A stretch of 64,000 nucleotides of DNA, from contig MKUO01000004.1 of assembly GCA_001897855.1 (NCBI GenBank), positions 298,497 to 362,496 of the forward strand. Direction: 5' to 3'. The translations under genes and the position numbers were made by a program. This stretch comes from Bacteroidetes bacterium 43-93 (lineage in GTDB: Bacteria; Bacteroidota; Bacteroidia; Chitinophagales; Chitinophagaceae). Shown here piece by piece: positions 17,186 through 26,787 of this stretch. The notes beneath the pieces were generated by a model. It had not been told where the DNA came from and did not search any database. It saw only the letters and a program-made list of their open reading frames with translations. Numbering within the stretch: the first letter of the stretch is position 1; each line of letters begins with the position of its first letter.

Positions 17186-18709
17186 ATGCAAGCCACGTTA
17201 AGTGAACAGGAAGTAGTTCGCAGGGAGAAACTCAAAGAGTTACACGAACTGGGCATAGACCCATACCCTGCCCCTTTATTTGAAATAACGCATACTGCAA
17301 AACTGATAAAGGACGAGTACACTGACGATAAGCAGGAAGCATTTAAGAATATATCTATTGCCGGCCGTGTAATGAGCGTGCGCGATATGGGTAAAGCCAA
17401 TTTCGCCGTATTACAGGATAGCACAGCCCGCATACAGCTATACATCAAGCGCGATGATATTTGCCCCGGTGAGGACAAAACACTTTTCAATACCGTTTGG
17501 AAAAAACTGATAGACATTGGTGATGTTATTGGTGTGAAAGGTTATGTATTCACTACCAAAACAGGTGAAACTTCTATACACGTAGAGCAATTCACGTTGC
17601 TTACAAAATCGCTTCGTCCATTACCAGTAGTAAAGGAAAAAGACGGCGAATTGTATGATGCAGTTACCGACCTGGAATTCAAATACCGCCAGCGTTATGC
17701 CGACCTGATCGTAAACCCGGGTGTACGCGACACTTTCATCAAGATCACGAAGATGAAAAACGCCATCCGTACCTTCCTGAACGATCGTGGTGCATTAGAG
17801 GTAGATACCCCGGTGCTGCAAAGCATACCCGGTGGCGCTATAGCACGTCCTTTCATCACGCATCATAATGCACTGGACATACCGTTATACCTGCGTATTG
17901 CAAACGAACTGTACCTGAAGCGCCTGATAGTAGGTGGCTTTGATTGGGTATACGAGTTCAGCCGCAACTTCCGCAACGAGGGTATGGACCGCACGCACAA
18001 TCCTGAGTTTACCATCCTGGAGTTTTACGTAGCTTATAAAGACTACCTCTGGATGATGGAGACAACGGAGCAAATGCTGGAACAAACAGCAATAGCTACC
18101 AATGGCAGCACAAAATCTGTGGTGAATGGTGTAGAGATAGATTTCAAAGCGCCTTTCAAACGCATTAGTATCTATGATGCTATCAAAGAACATACAGGAA
18201 TCGACATCAGTGAAATGGATGAAGAAGGATTGCGCGGTGTATGTAAGCAATTACACATCGAAACTGATGCATCTATGGGTAAGGGTAAGCTGATAGATGA
18301 AATATTCGGTGGCAAATGCGAAAAACATTATGTACAACCGACGTTCATTATCGACTACCCTATTGAAATGAGCCCGCTTACTAAAAAGCACAGGAGCAAA
18401 CCGGGACTGGTAGAACGTTTTGAACTAATAGTAAACGGTAAAGAAATAGCGAACGCTTATAGTGAGTTGAACGATCCGATCGATCAGCGCGAACGTTTCG
18501 AAGAACAGGTTGCACTGATGGAGCGAGGCGACGAAGAAGCCATGTATATAGATCACGACTTCCTGCGGGCATTGGAATACGGTATGCCGCCAACAGCAGG
18601 TATAGGCTTCGGTATCGAACGCCTGGCGATGCTGCTAACAGGTCAAGTATCCATACAGGATGTACTACTCTTCCCGCAAATGAGGCCCGAGCGTGGCGAA
18701 GGAAACTAA
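17186..18709 (+). CDS. lysS: lysyl-tRNA synthetase (class II)
   Basis: A 507-residue class II aminoacyl-tRNA synthetase that charges tRNA-Lys. The N-terminal OB-fold anticodon-binding domain spans ~residues 55-150 ([23 protein letters not shown]). The catalytic core shows motif 2 as [18 protein letters not shown] and motif 3 as [15 protein letters not shown]. The length matches bacterial LysRS, including the Bacteroidota insertion. It is followed by a symmetrical terminator hairpin. Confidence 0.97.
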   Translation: MQATLSEQEVVRREKLKELHELGIDPYPAPLFEITHTAKLIKDEYTDDKQEAFKNISIAGRVMSVRDMGKANFAVLQDSTARIQLYIKRDDICPGEDKTLFNTVWKKLIDIGDVIGVKGYVFTTKTGETSIHVEQFTLLTKSLRPLPVVKEKDGELYDAVTDLEFKYRQRYADLIVNPGVRDTFIKITKMKNAIRTFLNDRGALEVDTPVLQSIPGGAIARPFITHHNALDIPLYLRIANELYLKRLIVGGFDWVYEFSRNFRNEGMDRTHNPEFTILEFYVAYKDYLWMMETTEQMLEQTAIATNGSTKSVVNGVEIDFKAPFKRISIYDAIKEHTGIDISEMDEEGLRGVCKQLHIETDASMGKGKLIDEIFGGKCEKHYVQPTFIIDYPIEMSPLTKKHRSKPGLVERFELIVNGKEIANAYSELNDPIDQRERFEEQVALMERGDEEAMYIDHDFLRALEYGMPPTAGIGFGIERLAMLLTGQVSIQDVLLFPQMRPERGEGN

Positions 18710-18738
18710 TACTATTGAACTAAATTGTAATAATTGAT

Positions 18739-18762
18739 AAAGCCCGCAATGCGGGCTTTATT
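18739..18762. terminator. bidirectional intrinsic terminator between lysS and trmH
   Basis: AAAGCCCGC-AAT-GCGGGCTTT forms a 9-bp stem, with A/T runs on both sides (TTTATTT after, TAATTGATAAA before). It sits between two convergent genes and can serve either. Confidence 0.8.
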
Positions 18763-18779
18763 TATGTTGATAGTTATTC

Positions 18780-19388
18780 TTAATCTTCAAACTCCCTATA
18801 TAGTTTCCACTTCTTAGATAACACAGCCCGCTCCTCTGCAGATATCCTTGCTTCCCCATTATAATACCCTTTCAGCGAACGTTGCCTGAATGCTTCATAA
18901 ACAGAAACCGCACATGCAACAGATATGTTGAGCGATTGCACCATCCCCACCTGTGGTATCACAAAATTACCGGTGCAGTAACTCAGGCATTCTTTAGTAA
19001 GCCCGTTCACTTCATTCCCAAAAACCAGTGCAACAGGCGCCGCCAGGTCTAACTCATATAAAGAAGTAGCTTCTTCGCTCAGGTGCGTAGCAAATACATT
19101 TTGATAACGTTCCCTTACTTCCGTCATGCAGTCTTTTATGCTATCATGTTCGTGCACTGTAAGCCAGTGTTTGGCGCCTGAAGAACTACGCTTACCATGA
19201 TGTTCCAATTTAGTATGCCTGCCAATACGTGTATTTAAAATGTATAGATTCTGAATACCCACAGCATCGCAGGTGCGCATTACGGCAAAGATGTTATGGA
19301 CATCCTGCACATCTTCCAGTACTACAGCTATATCGGGCTGCCTGCGGTTAAGTACACTTACTACTTTTTCTTTTCTTTCGGGGAGCAT
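18780..19388 (-). CDS. trmH: tRNA (guanosine-18-2'-O)-methyltransferase, SpoU/TrmH type
   Basis: A 202-residue SPOUT methyltransferase. It has the TrmH-like N-terminus MLPERKEKVVSVLNRRQPD and the SpoU core motifs: motif 1 VHNIFAVMRTCDAVGI with the catalytic Arg, motif 2 ALVFGNEVNGLT and motif 3 PQVGMVQSLNISVACAV. It should form 2'-O-methylguanosine at tRNA position 18. The ATG giving MLPER was preferred over an upstream in-frame TTG because it matches the family start. It converges on lysS across a terminator. Confidence 0.88.
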   Translation of the reverse strand: MLPERKEKVVSVLNRRQPDIAVVLEDVQDVHNIFAVMRTCDAVGIQNLYILNTRIGRHTKLEHHGKRSSSGAKHWLTVHEHDSIKDCMTEVRERYQNVFATHLSEEATSLYELDLAAPVALVFGNEVNGLTKECLSYCTGNFVIPQVGMVQSLNISVACAVSVYEAFRQRSLKGYYNGEARISAEERAVLSKKWKLYREFED

Positions 19389-19423
19389 AATATCAATGCG
19401 CAAAAATATAAAACGGGCTGTAA

Positions 19424-20533
19424 TTATCGCAGCAGCTCGCGACAGACATTGTAAATCCCATCCGCAATAGCTTTATAGGATAAATGTTCCTCGAAATGAG
19501 ACAATACATCTGCTGTTAATTTATTACGATCGCTTAATGCAGCTCTTTGCATTGCCTGTAATAATCCATTTACATCTCCGGGCTTAAATGTAAATGCCAG
19601 CTTGCCATTCTCAGTGATAGATAAAAACGGCGGAATATCCGTAACAACAGGGATACATCCGCAGGCCATACATTCTATCAGTGCAAAGCCCGCCGCTTCA
19701 TGATGGCTGCCACTAACAAAGAAATCACATGCGGTAAACCATGATGCCAATTTTCTATGATCAACTTTACCAACCAGGTGAACGGTATTCTTTAAAATGG
19801 CTGATTGTACAATTTTCATTTTCACCTGTTCCAGCATCGTATCATCCTGGTAGATCATGTATAGTCGTGCCTCGGGGTTCTCTGAAGCAAACTGCTCAAA
19901 CGCACTCAATACAGTAAGCGGATCTTTGCCCGGTATCAATCGCCCAACCGACAAAAAATTAAGACCTCCTGGTATTCCCAATTGCTCGCGACAGGTTTTC
20001 TTATCCAGCCTATTCAGATCTGTCGAAGCTTCCAGTACTTCATAGCACTTATCTATGTCACTGATAACACCCTCATTCACCCAATTCTGTGCATTGCCTT
20101 TTGCGGTGAAGAGATAAGCATCAATATACTTATCCGCAAGCTTTTGTAATCTTCTCTTAATAGTATTAACAAAAGGCTGCTCGCCATGATGCTGTGCAAT
20201 TATCTTCACCTTTTTACCAAGAGCAAATCTTAATGCGATCACTTGTACAGGAAAAACAATTCCCTGCACCAATACTACATCTGGCTTTTTAGACTTAATA
20301 AATCTATGCGTACCGAAAGGAATATGGAAGAATTTGTTCCTGCTTTTGAATCCTGAATATGGAACACCGGATATCTCGGTTGCAGTTTCTGAGTTCAGAT
20401 GCAATATTCCCCGGACATCAGCAATCGATCGCATAACGGATAGGTATCCATACGATGTTCCGAATCTGCTTATTGCAGCCCGGATATCAGTCAGGTCATT
20501 ATTGGCATAGTAGTTCAGGTCTGCAAACCTCAT
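19424..20533 (-). CDS. GT4-type glycosyltransferase
   Basis: A 369-residue GT-B glycosyltransferase. The C-terminal half carries FLSVGRLIPGKDPLTVLSAF and the EX7E nucleotide-sugar motif as HHEAAGFALIECMACGCIPVV, the group 1 (GT4) signature. The N-terminal half has a VRGILHLNSET segment and a KPDVVLVQG loop. It likely adds a sugar to an extracellular polysaccharide, lipid or glycoprotein in the cytoplasm. The ATG at MRFADLNYY was preferred over an in-frame GTG two codons earlier. It stands alone between trmH and the sigma/TonB locus; no sugar pathway genes are nearby, so the acceptor is unknown. Confidence 0.82.
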   Translation of the reverse strand: MRFADLNYYANNDLTDIRAAISRFGTSYGYLSVMRSIADVRGILHLNSETATEISGVPYSGFKSRNKFFHIPFGTHRFIKSKKPDVVLVQGIVFPVQVIALRFALGKKVKIIAQHHGEQPFVNTIKRRLQKLADKYIDAYLFTAKGNAQNWVNEGVISDIDKCYEVLEASTDLNRLDKKTCREQLGIPGGLNFLSVGRLIPGKDPLTVLSAFEQFASENPEARLYMIYQDDTMLEQVKMKIVQSAILKNTVHLVGKVDHRKLASWFTACDFFVSGSHHEAAGFALIECMACGCIPVVTDIPPFLSITENGKLAFTFKPGDVNGLLQAMQRAALSDRNKLTADVLSHFEEHLSYKAIADGIYNVCRELLR

Positions 20534-20544
20534 CGCCACTAAAA

Positions 20545-20578
20545 TAAGAAAAGGCGCCTATATAGACGCCCTTCGTTT
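20545..20578 (-). terminator. probable terminator at the end of the ECF/TonB locus
   Basis: An imperfect stem (AAGGCG...GACGCCCTT) with a run of A residues (AAAATAAGAAAA) on its left reads as a T-rich tail on the minus strand. It lies just after the GIN-domain lipoprotein gene and before the glycosyltransferase start. Confidence 0.5.
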
Positions 20579-20592
20579 TACATCGCCCTTGT

Positions 20593-21252
20593 CTAATGCT
20601 TTCTTATTTTGCCCGAACCTGAAATATCTGTGTTCACAGTTCCGGGATTACCCCAGTAATCAATATCACCCGAACCACTGATATGAGCATCCAGGCTATT
20701 GCCAACTGTAATTTTAATATTACCCGATCCGCTGATCTTTGCCGTCACATAATCTCCTGTGCAGGACGATGCATCAATTTCACCCGAACCATTTACCCGC
20801 AGGTCCATATTGCCAAAATGGTTATTAGCTATAGATATTTTGCCTGAGCCGTTAACATCTGCACTCATACTGCCGGGTTGGAAACCGGAACTAACATTGA
20901 TATTGCCGGAGCCATTGATCTTAACACCTGCCGGCTGTGTAGTATAAACGCTTACATGGATATTGTTGTTGCGAACGTTGATATAGCCATCCTGGAAATG
21001 CAATTTCAAAGTATTACCCGACACTTCCGTCTTATAAACCGGTACCAGGTTATGATAACCGCTCACTTCTACTTTATTTTCCGATGATGGATACACGTCC
21101 ACATCTACATCGCCATCAGCGTTTATTTGATTGAATGGAGAAACATAACGTGTCTCTGACACTACCGGGCCTTCGCCTTTCAGTCGGAGTTTCTTACAAG
21201 AGGCAGATGTGATGGTTACAATAGCAAGACTTAAGAAAAATAATCGTTTCAT
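20593..21252 (-). CDS. GIN-domain (DUF2807) lipoprotein
   Basis: A 219-residue exported lipoprotein (signal MKRLFFLSLAIVTITSASC, lipobox SASC). Its body is a DUF2807 'head GIN' beta-solenoid: an N-terminal segment RYVSPFNQINADGDVDVDVYP is followed by repeated NGSGNI/NGSGKI/NGSGEI/SGSGNI/SGSGDI/SGSGKI turns, at least six. GIN proteins are of unknown function but are surface or periplasmic in Bacteroidota. It is the last gene of the sigma/FecR/receptor run, 40 bp behind the TonB receptor. Confidence 0.85.
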   Translation of the reverse strand: MKRLFFLSLAIVTITSASCKKLRLKGEGPVVSETRYVSPFNQINADGDVDVDVYPSSENKVEVSGYHNLVPVYKTEVSGNTLKLHFQDGYINVRNNNIHVSVYTTQPAGVKINGSGNINVSSGFQPGSMSADVNGSGKISIANNHFGNMDLRVNGSGEIDASSCTGDYVTAKISGSGNIKITVGNSLDAHISGSGDIDYWGNPGTVNTDISGSGKIRKH

Positions 21253-21292
21253 TTTAATATATATTTATGTTTAATTGTTTACAATATTTTAT

Positions 21293-23713
21293 TTACCAGT
21301 GAAAATCAACCCTGTACAGGATATTGGGGAAGAAACCAATTTGATTTATTGTTTTTATGCTTCCTGATTTGTTATCGTAATAGGATATGAAATAGTTCTG
21401 ACGGTTAGTGATATTCTGTATATCCAGTTGTATGGTATGCGTAGCACGTTTGTTATTGATCTTATAATAGATACCACCGTCTAACCTGAAGTAAGCAGGT
21501 CCCTGCTGTGTGAAGTATTGGCCGGCAACATATTCAGTCTTACCTGTTTGTCTCGATTGGTTTAGGTCTATCAGCGATTCTTTCTGGCCACCGGTATATA
21601 CCACCTTACCATTCAAGCCTATCAGTTTCCTGCCGCTCGTGTTTAATTTAAATTCTTTACCACCTATCAGGTTTACCTGTACACCCCTGTCATAACGTGT
21701 ATCGTAAGTTTGACCGCCATAGGTCGTATAGTTCGATTTGAATATAGATCCCGTTGCCAGTATATAATAGTTGTTTGCAAACGGCCGCTCAAAGCTGATA
21801 TCGATTCCGTAGTTATGCCCTTTACCCTCGCTCACCAACGGTTTGTTCACAGATAAGAGTGAATACACATCCTCTGCATTGATAATAGAGAACCCACTGG
21901 CATTATCCTGCTCTACAGGTACTTTATACAGGTATTGATAATAAGCTTCCAGTTTTAGGCGAACTCTTCCGGGCAAGGTTGTTTCGTATCCCAATACGGT
22001 ATGCATGGCATGCTCCAGGTCCAGGTTCTTGTTAGGATAAGTAATGGCTTGTCCCAATTGTGCATTCTGAAAAAGATAGGTAGATATTTCTTCAGGCTTG
22101 CTGTGTATACCTGCTGCAGCGGTAAACCGGTTCTTACCTAATTGATAAGATGCAGACAGGCGAGGTTCTATACTGTATTTGCCATTCAATGCCAGGTAAG
22201 ATGCATGTAACCCACCTACTACTGACAGGCGATCCGTAACCCTTGTTTTCCATTGAATATAGGCCTGGTAAAACTGAGTGCTGCCATTTCCGTTTAATAT
22301 ATCCTTCCATATACGTTCGTTATCATCAAAATATCGTTCGCTGAGATCATACCCTATCCTGCTGACAATAACACCTGTTCTAAAGCTATTGCGCGCACTT
22401 AGCTTTTGATTGTACATTACCGTAGCACGTATGGCGGTATTGGTAAGTGCTTCGTACTGCACGGGCACTTTACTATAACTATCTCCGGGATTCAGTGTAT
22501 CTGCTTCGTTAGTTCCCCTCGATTTGGATGCAGAGATAATGGTCTTGATATATCCATTCTTATTAATAAAGTACTGGTGAGAGATACCGCCTACCATCAT
22601 ATAGTTCTTGTTGTTGAACTTCACATTAGGCTTATCATCGGTCCACTTACTGCTATCTGCTTCCGGATTGTTGTACGCAATGTTATATCCACCTAATCCC
22701 CATAGCGTGAACGTACCTGCTTTGTTTGTAGGCAGATTCACCTTAAAGGATCCGTCCTGGTATTTAGGCAATACTCCACCGAGATCCAGGAACGACTGTA
22801 ATAGTGCCAATGTAGAATAACGGTAGTTAACTATATAGGATGCATTACTCTTTTTGCTGAATGGCCCTTCTGTTGCCAGCTCTACACCAAGCGCCCCTAC
22901 CTGCACTGTGTATTCATGATGTTCTGTATTACCATTTCTCAGGTTCAGATCAAATGCACCGGAAAGTGCATTACCTATCTCTGGCACGAAAGCTCCGGTA
23001 TAGAAATCGGAATTGCCCAGCGTATTAGCATTCAGCATACTGATGGCGCCACCACTTGCCCCTTGAGATGTAAAGTGGTTAGGGTTAGGTATCTCTATAC
23101 CTTCCATACGCCACAGCACACCTTTAGGTGAGTTACCATGTACTACAATGCTGTTTTGTCCGTCGCTGCTGCTGGATACACCGGGGTAGTTCATTACCAT
23201 CCTTGCCGGATCCGAGAACGATGCCGCATATCGTCTTGTTTCTTCCATAGAGAAAGTGCGCGCGCTAACGGTAGCGTATTCATTAATGGGCTTGATCTTA
23301 TCTTTTGCTGCTACTACGCTTACTTCATTCAGTTTATTCAGGCGTTCGGTCAGCACGGCATTGAGCTCCAGCTCTTTACCGGTTATGACAGGTATTTCTG
23401 ATGCAGTATAAGTATCATAACCTGTAAATCTGAATTGAAATGATTGGCGACCTACTGGTACATTGCTGATAGTATATCGGCCATTGCTATCTGTAGTGGC
23501 ATTTAATTGCGGATTAGAAACGACGATAACCAATATACCTTCCAGCGGTTGTTTTGATTCTGCATCTACTACTACACCGTGAACATTTTGCCTAAGTACA
23601 GGTTTTACTTTCTGATTAGTGTTAGCCGTATCTGTTTGCGACTGTGCACGTACATATACACAAGGCACTGCCGTCAGCGTTAAACAGGTAACAAGCTTAT
23701 GGATAAATGACAT
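21293..23713 (-). CDS. TonB-dependent outer-membrane receptor with CarboxypepD regulatory-like N-terminus
   Basis: An ~806-residue exported receptor. Residues ~50-130 are a CarboxypepD_reg-like beta-sandwich (GVVVDAESKQPLEGILVIVVSN). A TonB plug (EIPNPNHFTSQGASGGAISMLN, with a SFSDPARMVMNYPGV segment) and a long beta-barrel follow, ending in the aromatic NILYRVDFHW. It has no SusC-type partner SusD gene next to it, so it is not a glycan-utilisation SusC. The ATG at MSFIHKLVT was preferred over an in-frame TTG, which falls directly at the -10 part of an ECF-like promoter. The ligand is unknown; the neighbouring ECF sigma, FecR and STN genes suggest ligand-responsive control. Confidence 0.87.
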   Translation of the reverse strand: MSFIHKLVTCLTLTAVPCVYVRAQSQTDTANTNQKVKPVLRQNVHGVVVDAESKQPLEGILVIVVSNPQLNATTDSNGRYTISNVPVGRQSFQFRFTGYDTYTASEIPVITGKELELNAVLTERLNKLNEVSVVAAKDKIKPINEYATVSARTFSMEETRRYAASFSDPARMVMNYPGVSSSSDGQNSIVVHGNSPKGVLWRMEGIEIPNPNHFTSQGASGGAISMLNANTLGNSDFYTGAFVPEIGNALSGAFDLNLRNGNTEHHEYTVQVGALGVELATEGPFSKKSNASYIVNYRYSTLALLQSFLDLGGVLPKYQDGSFKVNLPTNKAGTFTLWGLGGYNIAYNNPEADSSKWTDDKPNVKFNNKNYMMVGGISHQYFINKNGYIKTIISASKSRGTNEADTLNPGDSYSKVPVQYEALTNTAIRATVMYNQKLSARNSFRTGVIVSRIGYDLSERYFDDNERIWKDILNGNGSTQFYQAYIQWKTRVTDRLSVVGGLHASYLALNGKYSIEPRLSASYQLGKNRFTAAAGIHSKPEEISTYLFQNAQLGQAITYPNKNLDLEHAMHTVLGYETTLPGRVRLKLEAYYQYLYKVPVEQDNASGFSIINAEDVYSLLSVNKPLVSEGKGHNYGIDISFERPFANNYYILATGSIFKSNYTTYGGQTYDTRYDRGVQVNLIGGKEFKLNTSGRKLIGLNGKVVYTGGQKESLIDLNQSRQTGKTEYVAGQYFTQQGPAYFRLDGGIYYKINNKRATHTIQLDIQNITNRQNYFISYYDNKSGSIKTINQIGFFPNILYRVDFHW

Positions 23714-23735
23714 AATTAGGTTGTTTTGCTTAAAA

Positions 23736-23761
23736 GACAAACTGAGTGATAAATACCCCTA
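23736..23761 (-). promoter_or_regulatory. candidate ECF-sigma promoter before the TonB receptor gene
   Basis: On the minus strand: TAGGGGTA, 14 bases, then TGTC. The same element with identical spacing precedes the neighbouring repeat-protein gene and the sigma gene. The TGTC box ends 23 bases before the chosen ATG, which fits a short leader. Confidence 0.6.
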
Positions 23762-23779
23762 TTAGTTGATTATATTTTT

Positions 23780-24904
23780 TTAGAAACGAAACTGAACACC
23801 GGCAATTGCACCTATGTATATACCATTGAACGTATATCGTCCATTGTGGCTCCATACATAGTGGTTAGAAATATCAGAGCCATCAAACTCATCAGATATT
23901 ACATGGCTGATAACAGGCCCTGCGAAAAGCTCTACCTTACCCAGCGAAACTGCAGGCAATATCCGTAATGAAGAACGCAGGTAATCTTCGCGATCGAAAT
24001 TGGTGAAGGCATCGGTAACGGCTTCCACATTCAGGTTCAACACCTGTTTAACGATCGTAAAGCGAGCACCCATACCGGCTTCCATTACATAAAATTCTTT
24101 ATCACTTTTAAAGTTGTACCCTGTACCAACAATACCATACAATACTCGTCCGCCCGAACGGAATGCACCTAATACCGTCCCGCTTTCATCAGCCGTTACA
24201 CCGATTCCTTTATAACCATTCTTCACAATGTTTACCAGCCCTATAGGGAAATCGCTGCTATCTGCTATATTGATAAAACCTGCTACCTGCACACCTTTCA
24301 CCTTACCTGCAACGTTGATGAAACCCGCCACCTGGGTATTTACATTCTCCGCAAGGTTTATGAAACCTGCAAGCTGCGCGCCATGCACAGTATCTGCCAT
24401 ATTCAGGAACCCTGCAGTCTGTGCTCCACGAACATTTCCGTTAGACAGGTTACAGAATCCTGCTGTTTGGTATCCAACTACATCCCGTAAGATAAGATTG
24501 CAAAAACCTGCTGCCTGCATACCCCTGATGCTCCCCGAAAGGTTAAGAAACCCGGCTGCCTGTAATCCTTTCGCTTCGTTCCTCACCGTATTCATAAAAC
24601 CGGCGCACTGTATGCCCGATGCCCTGTTGAGTATATGATTGGAGAAACCGGCCATTATAGCGCCATCCGCACGATCATATATGATATTAGATACACCGGA
24701 GGCGCAGATCGCCGTCTCTGAACGCGATACACCTGCTATAGCGTGGAACGAAAATACATTGGTATATTTTTTTGCATCAACGCCGTTAGTGCTTAACGGG
24801 TAAACAAGGCCGATGTGCGCGATGCGTGTTTTGCTATGCTGTGCAAATAAATTGGTAGATAATAATGCTAATGCTACAATAAGACTTAATACTCTGTACG
24901 TCAT
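23780..24904 (-). CDS. exported repeat protein with 15-16-residue AGFxN repeats (LA_2272-like)
   Basis: A 374-residue protein with a signal peptide (MTYRVLSLIVALALLSTNLFA). Residues ~75-230 hold about nine tandem repeats of 15-16 residues with the pattern G-x-Q-x-A-G-F-x-N, e.g. GIQCAGFMN, GLQAAGFLN, GMQAAGFCN, GYQTAGFCN, GAQTAGFLN, GAQLAGFIN, GVQVAGFIN. This looks like a right-handed beta-solenoid surface repeat, known as LA_2272-type in Leptospira. A C-terminal beta-rich part (residues ~240-374) ends in an aromatic residue, as in outer-membrane proteins. It sits directly behind the STN-domain protein that carries the same repeat class. The role is unknown. Confidence 0.7.
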   Translation of the reverse strand: MTYRVLSLIVALALLSTNLFAQHSKTRIAHIGLVYPLSTNGVDAKKYTNVFSFHAIAGVSRSETAICASGVSNIIYDRADGAIMAGFSNHILNRASGIQCAGFMNTVRNEAKGLQAAGFLNLSGSIRGMQAAGFCNLILRDVVGYQTAGFCNLSNGNVRGAQTAGFLNMADTVHGAQLAGFINLAENVNTQVAGFINVAGKVKGVQVAGFINIADSSDFPIGLVNIVKNGYKGIGVTADESGTVLGAFRSGGRVLYGIVGTGYNFKSDKEFYVMEAGMGARFTIVKQVLNLNVEAVTDAFTNFDREDYLRSSLRILPAVSLGKVELFAGPVISHVISDEFDGSDISNHYVWSHNGRYTFNGIYIGAIAGVQFRF

Positions 24905-24926
24905 AATTTCTGCTGTTTGCTATTAC

Positions 24927-24956
24927 GACGCACTGCTGGCTTTATACCCCTACTCC
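24927..24956 (-). promoter_or_regulatory. candidate ECF-sigma promoter before the 374-residue repeat protein
   Basis: On the minus strand: GGAGTAGGGGTA, 14 bases, then CGTC, ending 22 bases before the ATG. The 12-base upstream box is identical to the one before the sigma gene. Confidence 0.65.
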
Positions 24957-24969
24957 AAATGCTTATTTT

Positions 24970-26778
24970 TTAGAAAAAAGTTATCCCTGCATTCCAGCCT
25001 ACCCAGCTATACCAATCATTACCATGCCGGGTAAGGAACAGCCCGTTATCAGGAACGTCTTTTTTATACCCATCTGTAAACGTCTTCTGGTCAGAATAAT
25101 ATACATTGAACGATGGACCTGCATACAGGGAAATGTATTTATTGATCTTATAGTTAAGATTGATCTGTGCTTTAAACAAAAGATTTGAATGATCCCAATT
25201 GCCCAGGTACACATGCTGCGCAGTTATTTCAGGATCTATTGTAAAATGTTTGGACAAGTTTTCTTCAAGCCCCCAGCCGTAGCCAAACGAATAAGCTTTC
25301 TGGAAGCTGCCGGCGTTCAGGCCTGCAAACCATATATTATACAGCCGCCTGTTTCCCAGCTTTAATGCTGCATTTACATTCAGTACTTCATTGGTAGATA
25401 TCGTCAGCTTATGATAACCCTTCCATACAAAGTTGATAAGACCTATACCAATGCCCGAAGATGTATCTGCAATATTCACCAACCCTATCTGCACCCCTTC
25501 CAGGTTATGCGTATAATTGACTACACCCGATACCTGTGTGCCACTCAGTTTGCCTCCTGCAAAATTCGACACTCCGCTAACCTGTACGCCATCAACATCA
25601 TCATTGGTATAGTTATTGACACCCGCCACCTGCACTCCGTCTGCCTCGCCTCCGGCATAATTGCTTACGCCTGCTATCTGTAATCCTTCTACACTTTCTT
25701 TAGAGAAATTAGCCACACCCGATAGCTGCGCGCCTTTAGTACTTCCCCATATATGGTTATATATACCTGCTACTTGTAAGCCGGAGAGGCTATCGTTTAC
25801 AAAATTGCACAAGCCTGCAAACTGCCATCCTTTAGATGCTTCCAGCACCTGGTTATACAGGCCCGCTATCTGCACGCCATTTACATCGCCACCAGCTATA
25901 TTGGCAGCACCGGCCAGTTGTGCATAATGCACATCATGCTTTACAATATTAAATACCCCACCTATCTCAAAACCATTAACCCCGGCCGTATATCCACCTA
26001 TCAGGTTAAAGGAAAATTTGTTTACCACCTGTGCGCTCATCCTGCCATGCGTACCTATGCCCGGTAGTATAGATCCCTGGTAAGGTTTATTTACAAAATA
26101 CTGCCCCAGGTTAATGCTTTGCACACGCTGCCTCGATGACAGGAACAGTTTACTGAACCAGCTTTTTTCTACCTCGTTATTGCGCACTACAAAGCTGTCC
26201 AGCTCCACCGGCTTAGGCAGTATGCCAATAGATATTTCCTGTATATTGGAACTTCGCACCACAACAGAGGTATCAAAGTACAGATGCCTGCTAATGTATA
26301 AGGTTAATGCCTGTAACTTACCTTTTAGTTTCAGCCGGAAGTAGCCCTGCTCATTTGTAAGCGTACTTACCAGTTGCTGTTTTTCATATACACTGGCATT
26401 TATAACCTTTTCACCCGTCACCCCATCCACTACATATCCGCTTGCATACCAGTATTGCCCGCTTGATCTTTGTATGATCACATATTTTCCGGTCTCATTA
26501 TATTCATAAGCATTGCCAAATAGCATATCCAGCGTTTCTTTTACGGTCTTATCTGCCAGGGTTAAGGTCACAAGGCTGTCCCTGCCAATGATATCGCTGT
26601 TGTAAGAAAAATAAAATCCTCCCTGTGCTTCTATACTTTTCAGCACTTGAGATACCGGTTTGTTCTTCGCGTTGATGGATATTTTCTTCTCCAGGAGGCC
26701 TTGTCCAACACAAAGTCCCGGCAATGCCAGGAACAATGTAAATATGATGATATAAGTCGCCTTATAAAAATGGTTCAT
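24970..26778 (-). CDS. STN-domain protein fused to 16-residue solenoid repeats and a C-terminal beta domain
   Basis: A 602-residue exported protein. After the signal peptide, residues ~30-105 form an STN (secretin/TonB short N-terminal) domain, LLEKKISINAKNKPVSQVL with VTLTLADKTVKETLDML. A CarboxypepD_reg-like segment follows (~115-190, SGYVVDGVTGEKVINASV). Residues ~270-470 hold about ten tandem repeats of exactly 16 residues in most copies (GVQIAGLYN, GWQFAGLCN, GLQVAGIYN, GAQLSGVAN, GLQIAGVSN, GVQVAGVNN, GVQVSGVSN). The C-terminal ~130 residues look like an outer-membrane barrel or anchor. STN domains normally touch FecR-type anti-sigma factors, and FecR is encoded 9 bp upstream. It is therefore a non-receptor candidate input for the sigma pathway. 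Confidence 0.72.
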   Translation of the reverse strand: MNHFYKATYIIIFTLFLALPGLCVGQGLLEKKISINAKNKPVSQVLKSIEAQGGFYFSYNSDIIGRDSLVTLTLADKTVKETLDMLFGNAYEYNETGKYVIIQRSSGQYWYASGYVVDGVTGEKVINASVYEKQQLVSTLTNEQGYFRLKLKGKLQALTLYISRHLYFDTSVVVRSSNIQEISIGILPKPVELDSFVVRNNEVEKSWFSKLFLSSRQRVQSINLGQYFVNKPYQGSILPGIGTHGRMSAQVVNKFSFNLIGGYTAGVNGFEIGGVFNIVKHDVHYAQLAGAANIAGGDVNGVQIAGLYNQVLEASKGWQFAGLCNFVNDSLSGLQVAGIYNHIWGSTKGAQLSGVANFSKESVEGLQIAGVSNYAGGEADGVQVAGVNNYTNDDVDGVQVSGVSNFAGGKLSGTQVSGVVNYTHNLEGVQIGLVNIADTSSGIGIGLINFVWKGYHKLTISTNEVLNVNAALKLGNRRLYNIWFAGLNAGSFQKAYSFGYGWGLEENLSKHFTIDPEITAQHVYLGNWDHSNLLFKAQINLNYKINKYISLYAGPSFNVYYSDQKTFTDGYKKDVPDNGLFLTRHGNDWYSWVGWNAGITFF

Positions 26779-26787
26779 CCTGTATTA

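Noticed and set aside
21293..23713. SusC-type glycan receptor
   Set aside because: There is no SusD neighbour and no STN domain; called a general TonB-dependent receptor.
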